Assembly: GCA_036787815.1 (NCBI GenBank)
Contig: DAIQOP010000058.1
Span: 1-17,668 of the forward strand
Direction: 5' to 3'
Origin: DATBAK01 sp036787815
GTDB lineage: Bacteria > Actinomycetota > Acidimicrobiia > IMCC26256 > PALSA-610
DNA: 17,668 nucleotides
Part shown: in pieces, positions 13,373-17,668 of the stretch
Layout of the letters: each line of letters starts with the position of its first letter
Position numbering within the stretch: position 1 is the first letter of the stretch
Translations under genes and position numbers: made by a program
The notes under the pieces: model-generated
The model's database searches: none
What the model saw: the letters and a program-made list of their open reading frames with translations, nothing else
What the model was told of the DNA's origin: nothing

Positions 13373-13374
13373 CG

Positions 13375-14739
13375 TTATGCGGCCAACTCCGCGCACAGCT
13401 CGGCGAAGGCGTCGACGTAACGGTCGATGTCGGCATCGGTGTGCTGCACCGAGAGGGTCCACTGCTCTTCGTCGCCGGGTGTCATGAACACGCCGCGGTT
13501 GACCATCCACGGGTACGAGGCTTCGTAGAGCTCCGTGTTGGTCTCGAGGAAGTCGCGGTAGTTCTGGAGTGGTTCGGGCCGGTACGACACGCAGCCCTTC
13601 GCGCCGAGATCGACGGCGTGCCCCGGGATCCCGTTCTCCGACATGGCGCGGGCACAGCCCGTCGCGAGCCGGGTTCCGATGCCGTCGAGGTACCGGTACG
13701 CGTCGGGGGTGAGCACCTCCGTGAGCGTGGCGAGCGAAGCAGCGGCGACGAGCGGGTTGCCGTTGAAGGTTCCCTGCTGCGCCGCGCCGCGCTCGATGGC
13801 CGACATCACCTCGCGGGTGCCGCCGAACGCCGCGCCGGGTGTCCCGCCGAAGGTGGCCTTGGCCCAGCACGCGAGGTCGGGCAACACGCCGTATCGGTCG
13901 GCGGCACCGCCGTACGCGACCGCCGCACCCGACTTCACCTCGTCGAAGATGAGCAACGCGCCGTGCTTGTGCAGCAGATCCTTCAGGCCCTGGAGGTAGC
14001 CGGCCTGCGGCTGCGCGATGCCGATGTTCATCATGACGGGCTCGAGGATGAGGCACGCGATCTTGCTCCCGTGCTCGTCGAGCAGGCGGCTCAGCAGCTC
14101 GAGGTCGTTGAACGGCACGACGTGCACGTGCTTCCCGACGTCGGAGGGGATCCCGAGCGACATCGGTGCCGACGTCGGTGCTTCGCGGCCGCCCATCACG
14201 TCGGAGCCGGGCACCACCGAGAACATCACCGTGTCGTGGTGGCCGTGGTACGAGCCCTCGATCTTCACGATGTCTTCGCGCCCGGTCGTGGCGCGCGCGA
14301 CGCGGATCGCGTGCATCGTCGCCTCGGTTCCGGAGTTGCAGAAACGCACCTGGTCGCAGCGGAAGCGCTCGCAGAGGACCTCGGCGAGCTCGACGGTCGC
14401 GGCGGTGGGGGCCGCGAAGTGCGTGCCCGTTCGGGCGGCGCGCGAGATCGCCTCGGCCACCTTCGGGTGGGCGTGCCCCACGATCATGCATCCGAAGCCG
14501 TTGTGGAAGTCGATGTACTCGTTGTCGTCGACGTCCCAGACGTGGCTGCCCTTCCCCTCGCGGATGTAGAGCGGGTACGGCTCGCCGACCTGGAACGAGG
14601 AGCCGACGCCCATCGGCAGCGAGTGCAGCGCGCGCTCGTAGAGGCGCTTGGATGCGTCCGTGCGTCCGAGGAGGATGGTTCCCTCCCGTTTCGCGATCTC
14701 GCGGGCGCGCACGGTGATCGAGTCCGTCGCGGTGGCCAT
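13375..14739 (-). CDS. Class III aminotransferase, glutamate-1-semialdehyde aminomutase-like
   Basis: This encodes 454 residues. PLP-binding signs are CNSGTEATMHAIRVAR (134-149), SYHGHHDTV (163-171), IFDEVKSGA (264-272) and the PLP lysine K294 in CWAKATFGGTPGAAFGG (291-307). The architecture and spacing follow glutamate-1-semialdehyde 2,1-aminomutase relatives. The catabolic operon, and the presence of many such paralogues outside haem synthesis, argue against the aminomutase role. More likely it transaminates an amino acid or amine downstream of the aldehyde dehydrogenase, for example GABA or a related omega-amino acid. The ATG at 14739 follows GAGGAG at about 12 nt, rather distant, with a strong hairpin just before it. 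Confident as class III, not as to substrate. Confidence 0.88.
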   Translation of the reverse strand: MATATDSITVRAREIAKREGTILLGRTDASKRLYERALHSLPMGVGSSFQVGEPYPLYIREGKGSHVWDVDDNEYIDFHNGFGCMIVGHAHPKVAEAISRAARTGTHFAAPTAATVELAEVLCERFRCDQVRFCNSGTEATMHAIRVARATTGREDIVKIEGSYHGHHDTVMFSVVPGSDVMGGREAPTSAPMSLGIPSDVGKHVHVVPFNDLELLSRLLDEHGSKIACLILEPVMMNIGIAQPQAGYLQGLKDLLHKHGALLIFDEVKSGAAVAYGGAADRYGVLPDLACWAKATFGGTPGAAFGGTREVMSAIERGAAQQGTFNGNPLVAAASLATLTEVLTPDAYRYLDGIGTRLATGCARAMSENGIPGHAVDLGAKGCVSYRPEPLQNYRDFLETNTELYEASYPWMVNRGVFMTPGDEEQWTLSVQHTDADIDRYVDAFAELCAELAA

Positions 14740-14757
14740 GGTGTTGTCAGCTCCTCT

Positions 14758-14777
14758 GCCCGGGCCGGTGCCCGGGC
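14758..14777 (-). repeat. Strong GC hairpin between aldehyde dehydrogenase and aminotransferase genes
   Basis: GCCCGGGC occurs twice, 4 nt apart; each copy is its own reverse complement, so the two form a perfect 8-bp stem. It lies in the 81-nt intercistronic gap and ends just before the ribosome site of the downstream gene. There is no T tract, so it looks more like an mRNA-stability or translation element than an intrinsic terminator. Confidence 0.55.
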
Positions 14778-14820
14778 GGTACGAACGCGGCGGAGTGCCG
14801 AGTCGGGTTCCTGCGCCTGA

Positions 14821-16242
14821 TCAGTGCTTGATCATCACGTGCTTGAGGTCGGTGTAGTGCTCGAGCGCGTACACCGACATGTCCTTGCCGTAGCCCGACT
14901 GCTTGAAGCCGCCGTGCGGCATCTCGGAGGTGATCATGATGTGGTCGTTCACCCAGACGCAGCCGAACTGCATCGCGCGCGTCATGCGCATCGCGCGCCC
15001 GACGTCCTTCGTCCATACGCTCGCCGAGAGCCCGTAGTCGACGCCGTTGGCCCACGCGAGCGCCTGGGCCTCGTCGGTGAACCGCTGCACGGTGACGACC
15101 GGCCCGAACACCTCGCGCTGGACGATCTCGCTGTCCTGGGCGGGGTTCACCACGACCGACGGCTCGTAGTAGTAGCCCGCACCGGCGCGCGTCTTGCCAC
15201 CGACGGTCACCTCGGCACCGGCTCCGACGGCCCGGTCGACCATGCCCGCGACCCGCGCCTGCTGGTCGGCGGAGATCACCGGGCCCATGGACACGTCGGG
15301 GTCGAACGGGTCGCCCACGTTGATCTTGCCGACGGCATCGGTGAACCCCGAGACGAAGTCGTCGAAGACGCCCGGTCCGGCGATCACGCGGCACGGTGCG
15401 GTGCAGTCCTGCCCGGAGTTGTAATAGCTGCCCTCGGTCAGCGTCGCGATGAGCGACTCGACGTCGGCGTCGTCGAACACCACGACCGGGGCCTTGCCGC
15501 CGAGCTCGAGGTGCACGCGCTTGAGCGAGTCGGCGGCCGCGCGGGCGATGGTCTTGCCGGTCGCGACGTCGCCGGTGAGCGACACGAGCGCGATCTTCGG
15601 GTGGCTCACGAGCGCGGCCCCCGCGGTCTCGCCCTGGCCGAGCACGACGTTGAACACGCCCGGCGGGAGGATGTCGGCGGTGATCTCCGCGAAGCGCAGG
15701 ATCGAGAGCGGGGTGAGCTCCGACGGCTTCAGCACCATGGTGTTCCCGGCCGCGAGCGCGGGGCCGAGCTTCCACACCGCCATGTTGAGCGGGTAGTTCC
15801 ACGGCGCGATGCCGGCCACGACACCGAGTGGGTCGCGTCGCACGTACGAGGTGCGGCCCTCGAGGTACTCACCCGCGGCGCGTCCTTCGAGGAAACGGGC
15901 CGCCGAACCGAAGAAGCGGAGGTTGTCGACGCTGAGGTCCATCTCGACCTCGATGATCGAGCGGGGCTTGCCGACGTTGCGCATCTCGATCTCGCTCAAG
16001 GTCGCGACGTCGTCCTCCACGGCCTGTGCGACGCGATGCATGATCTCGCAGCGATGGCGGGGGGTCGTCGACGACCACTCCTCGAACGCCGCGGAGGCCG
16101 CGGCGACCGCAGCCTCGACGTCGGCCGCGTCCGAGCTCGCGACGGTGGCGATCACCTCGCCCGTGGCCGGGTTGACCACGTCGTCGGTGCGCCCGTCCTT
16201 CGCCGCGACCCAGCTGCCACCGATGAAGTTGTCGTTCGCCAC
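14821..16242 (-). CDS. Aldehyde dehydrogenase, gamma-aminobutyraldehyde type
   Basis: This encodes 473 residues of the NAD(P)-dependent aldehyde dehydrogenase superfamily. Key residues: N149 (APWNYP), K172 (LKPSE), E246 (ELGGK) and catalytic C280 (SGQDCTAPCR). The SGQDCTA-CR segment and the C-terminal MPHGGFKQSGYGKDMS (441-456) with a final KHVM are the marks of the PatD/YdcW group, which oxidises 4-aminobutanal (1-pyrroline) to GABA in putrescine breakdown. The start is GTG at 16242 after AAAGGA; the longer frame adds a low-quality leader. It is the first gene of the leftward operon, divergent from a PotA-like ATPase, which supports a polyamine-related role. Related aminoaldehydes are possible substrates. 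Confidence 0.9.
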   Translation of the reverse strand: MANDNFIGGSWVAAKDGRTDDVVNPATGEVIATVASSDAADVEAAVAAASAAFEEWSSTTPRHRCEIMHRVAQAVEDDVATLSEIEMRNVGKPRSIIEVEMDLSVDNLRFFGSAARFLEGRAAGEYLEGRTSYVRRDPLGVVAGIAPWNYPLNMAVWKLGPALAAGNTMVLKPSELTPLSILRFAEITADILPPGVFNVVLGQGETAGAALVSHPKIALVSLTGDVATGKTIARAAADSLKRVHLELGGKAPVVVFDDADVESLIATLTEGSYYNSGQDCTAPCRVIAGPGVFDDFVSGFTDAVGKINVGDPFDPDVSMGPVISADQQARVAGMVDRAVGAGAEVTVGGKTRAGAGYYYEPSVVVNPAQDSEIVQREVFGPVVTVQRFTDEAQALAWANGVDYGLSASVWTKDVGRAMRMTRAMQFGCVWVNDHIMITSEMPHGGFKQSGYGKDMSVYALEHYTDLKHVMIKH

Positions 16243-16304
16243 GGGGTGGTCCTTTCGAGGATGGCCGTCGGGGGCGGGATCGCGCGCGAGCCTGGGGGAG
16301 GATC

Positions 16305-16321
16305 GAGGTTCGCCGAACCTC
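16305..16321. promoter_or_regulatory. Inverted repeat in the divergent control region
   Basis: GAGGTTC-GCC-GAACCTC is a perfect 7-bp inverted repeat in the gap between the aldehyde dehydrogenase and transporter genes. It is a good candidate operator, for example for the Lrp-type protein encoded in the operon, though that is inference. Confidence 0.45.
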
Positions 16322-16329
16322 ATGTTGCG

Positions 16330-16351
16330 TTGCCGGGGTGCACTTCGGCAA
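16330..16351. promoter_or_regulatory. Second inverted repeat in the divergent control region
   Basis: TTGCCG and CGGCAA form a 6-bp inverted repeat with a 10-nt spacer, 8 nt beyond the repeat at 16305-16321. The centres of the two repeats are about 27-28 nt apart, so a protein could not bind both on quite the same DNA face. Confidence 0.35.
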
Positions 16352-16366
16352 GCGATTCCGTCGTCG

Positions 16367-16373
16367 TACAGTA
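16367..16373. promoter_or_regulatory. Overlapping divergent -10 boxes
   Basis: GTACAGTAC reads TACAGT on the plus strand (16367-16372) and TACTGT on the minus strand (16368-16373), both TANNNT. Starts would then be near 16379 (plus) and 16361 (minus), with leaders of about 88 and 119 nt. Neither has a clear -35 box. Confidence 0.35.
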
Positions 16374-16466
16374 CTCAGGCGCCGGATTAGCTTGCGCAGC
16401 CCGGCATTATCTGCGAAGTTTCGATCTCCGGTGGGAGGGCGTCCGGGGCACGGGAGGAAGACAACG

Positions 16467-17666
16467 CTGAGCGAGCCTGGTCTGACCGAGCGCCGTGACG
16501 ACGTCATCGAGCTTCGCCACGTCTCCAAGCACTTCGGCGACTTCGTCGCAGTCCACGACGCCGACTTCTCGATCGCGCGCGGCGAGTTCTTCGCGATGCT
16601 CGGCCCTTCGGGGTGCGGCAAGACCACGACGCTGCGCATGATCGCCGGTTTCGAGACCCCCACGGCGGGCGAGATCCGGCTCGAAGGCCACGACGTGTCG
16701 CGGGTGCCGCCCTACCGGCGCAACGTGAACACGGTCTTCCAGGCCTACGCGCTGTTCCCCCACATGACGGTGTGGGACAACATCGCGTTCGGGCCCCGCA
16801 GCCGCAAGGTCGACGAGAAGGAGATCGCCAAGCGCGTCGGCGAGATGCTCGAGATCGTCCGCCTCTCGGAGTACGCGAAGCGCAAGCCGACGCAGCTCTC
16901 GGGTGGTCAGCAGCAGCGGGTTGCGCTCGCCCGTGCGCTCGTGAACTTCCCGAGCGCCCTGCTCCTCGACGAACCGCTCGGCGCGCTCGACCTGAAGCTG
17001 CGCCAGGCGATGCAGATCGAGCTGAAGCGCATCCAGCGCGAGGTCGGGATCACCTTCATCTTCGTGACCCACGATCAGGAAGAGGCGCTCACCATGAGCG
17101 ACCGGATCGCGGTCATGAACCAGGGTTGGGTCGACCAGATCGGCGCGCCCGAGGAGATCTACCACCACCCGCAATCGGTGTTCGTCGCCGGCTTCATCGG
17201 GCAGGCGAACCTCTGGTCGGTCGAGGTCGAGTCGGCGAACGCCGACACCGCGGTCGTCTCGGTGTGCGGGCAACGCGTCGGCGCACCGCTCGACGGCCAC
17301 CGCGTGAAGGCCGGCGACCAGGTCGAGCTGATGGTGCGGCCCGAGCGGGTTCGGGTGAGCGTCGCCGAGCCCACCGACGGGTCGATGGCATTGCCGTGCA
17401 CGGTGATCGACTACGTCTTCCAGGGGCCGGTCGTGCGGTTCGCGTTGTCGGGGCCCGACGACGCCGAGGTGGTCGCCCACGTCGGTGCCGACGAGCAGTT
17501 GCCGATGCTGCGCCCGGGCGATCGCGTCTACGCCAGCTGGGAGGCCTCCGCGGGTCGGTTGCTCCCCGAGCAGGCGGCGTGGCGTCCGCCGGCGTCCGAA
17601 TCACCGCCCGAATCGCCGTCCCCCGAATCACCCTCGCCCAAATCGACCGCCGCCAGCCCGGCATGA
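16467..17666 (+). CDS. ABC transporter ATPase, PotA-like (spermidine/putrescine type)
   Basis: This encodes 399 residues. Walker A is GPSGCGKTT (46-54), the Q-loop VFQAYALFPH (90-99), the signature LSGGQQQR (144-151), Walker B ALLLDEP (164-170) with the D-loop after it, and the switch H202 in VTHDQEEA. The C-terminal 225-365 is a TOBE-type domain, and RPERVRV (291-297) is typical of PotA/CysA-like importers. It powers uptake of a small solute through a membrane permease pair. The start is uncertain: GGGAGG stands 9 nt before a CTG at 16467, no ATG is available, and a GTG at 16431 lacks a ribosome site. The last 25 residues are a Pro/Ser/Glu repeat tail not usual in the family. Its stop overlaps the next ATG (ATGA), so the permease genes probably follow outside the window. 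Confidence 0.9.
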   Translation: MSEPGLTERRDDVIELRHVSKHFGDFVAVHDADFSIARGEFFAMLGPSGCGKTTTLRMIAGFETPTAGEIRLEGHDVSRVPPYRRNVNTVFQAYALFPHMTVWDNIAFGPRSRKVDEKEIAKRVGEMLEIVRLSEYAKRKPTQLSGGQQQRVALARALVNFPSALLLDEPLGALDLKLRQAMQIELKRIQREVGITFIFVTHDQEEALTMSDRIAVMNQGWVDQIGAPEEIYHHPQSVFVAGFIGQANLWSVEVESANADTAVVSVCGQRVGAPLDGHRVKAGDQVELMVRPERVRVSVAEPTDGSMALPCTVIDYVFQGPVVRFALSGPDDAEVVAHVGADEQLPMLRPGDRVYASWEASAGRLLPEQAAWRPPASESPPESPSPESPSPKSTAASPA

Positions 17667-17668
17667 TC
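17663..17668 (+). CDS. Probable start of the next transporter gene (two codons only)
   Basis: ATGATC begins inside the stop of the ATPase gene (ATGA overlap of 4 nt), a typical junction between translationally coupled ABC transporter genes. Only Met-Ile is visible, so the identity is inferred from context alone; a permease or binding protein is expected. Confidence 0.3.

Noticed and set aside
13330..14820. Plus-strand open frame of 496 codons opposite the aminotransferase
   Set aside because: It has no recognisable domain and lies wholly antisense to a clear class III aminotransferase and the start of the Lrp gene.
16380..16466. Riboswitch in the leader of the transporter gene
   Set aside because: I looked for conserved cores of common riboswitch classes and found none; the leader shows no convincing multi-stem fold by eye.
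1..17668. Mobile element, phage, toxin-antitoxin or CRISPR content
   Set aside because: No transposase, integrase, terminal repeats, small toxin-antitoxin pair or regularly spaced repeats were seen on either strand. tRNA-Lys and the tRNA cluster are possible integration sites, but no duplicated tRNA end was found.

Overview
The window is a 17.7 kb piece of a high-GC chromosome. It is probably from an actinobacterium, and an Acidimicrobiia-like lineage is my best guess. That rests on high GC in all codon positions, frequent GTG starts, TANNNT -10 boxes, an actinobacterial-type DUF2505 protein, and a FliA/CsrA motility fragment. The taxon is inferred from gene content only. Coding density is high: the longest stretch without a gene is the 224 bp between 16243 and 16466. 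I see no insertion sequence, phage gene or CRISPR array.

Left part (1-7546). A minus-strand tRNA cluster (Glu-Asp-Phe, the last cut by the window edge) is followed by a small lipoprotein, a membrane acyl-CoA desaturase, a secreted four-cysteine protein, and a tRNA-Lys that ends exactly where a nucleoside 2-deoxyribosyltransferase-like gene ends. Then come a METTL7-like methyltransferase, a DUF2505 protein, a secreted protein with an HEXXE motif, a membrane-anchored FKBP-type prolyl isomerase interrupted by a one-base shift in a run of seven G, an alpha/beta hydrolase of the Asp-nucleophile type, and a second START-like protein. This part looks like ordinary chromosomal housekeeping and accessory genes without one shared pathway.

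Middle (7548-10282). A compact motility-control block: a FliA/WhiG-type sigma factor reads leftward. Divergently from it run a NarL/LuxR-type regulator whose receiver domain has lost its phospho-acceptor, a FlgN-like flagellar chaperone, and CsrA. No flagellar structural gene lies in the window, so the rest of the regulon must be elsewhere or absent. This block is the most unusual part of the window.

Right part (10315-17668). A leftward operon encodes an aldehyde dehydrogenase of the gamma-aminobutyraldehyde type, a glutamate-1-semialdehyde-aminomutase-like class III aminotransferase, an Lrp/AsnC regulator, a second class III aminotransferase of the omega/putrescine type, and alanine dehydrogenase. 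Divergent from it is a PotA-like ABC transporter ATPase whose stop overlaps the probable start of the next transporter gene. Together they suggest uptake of a polyamine or related amine. The amino group would pass to pyruvate, the aminoaldehyde would be oxidised, and alanine dehydrogenase would regenerate pyruvate and release ammonium. An Lrp-family sensor would control the set. The substrate is inferred, not shown.
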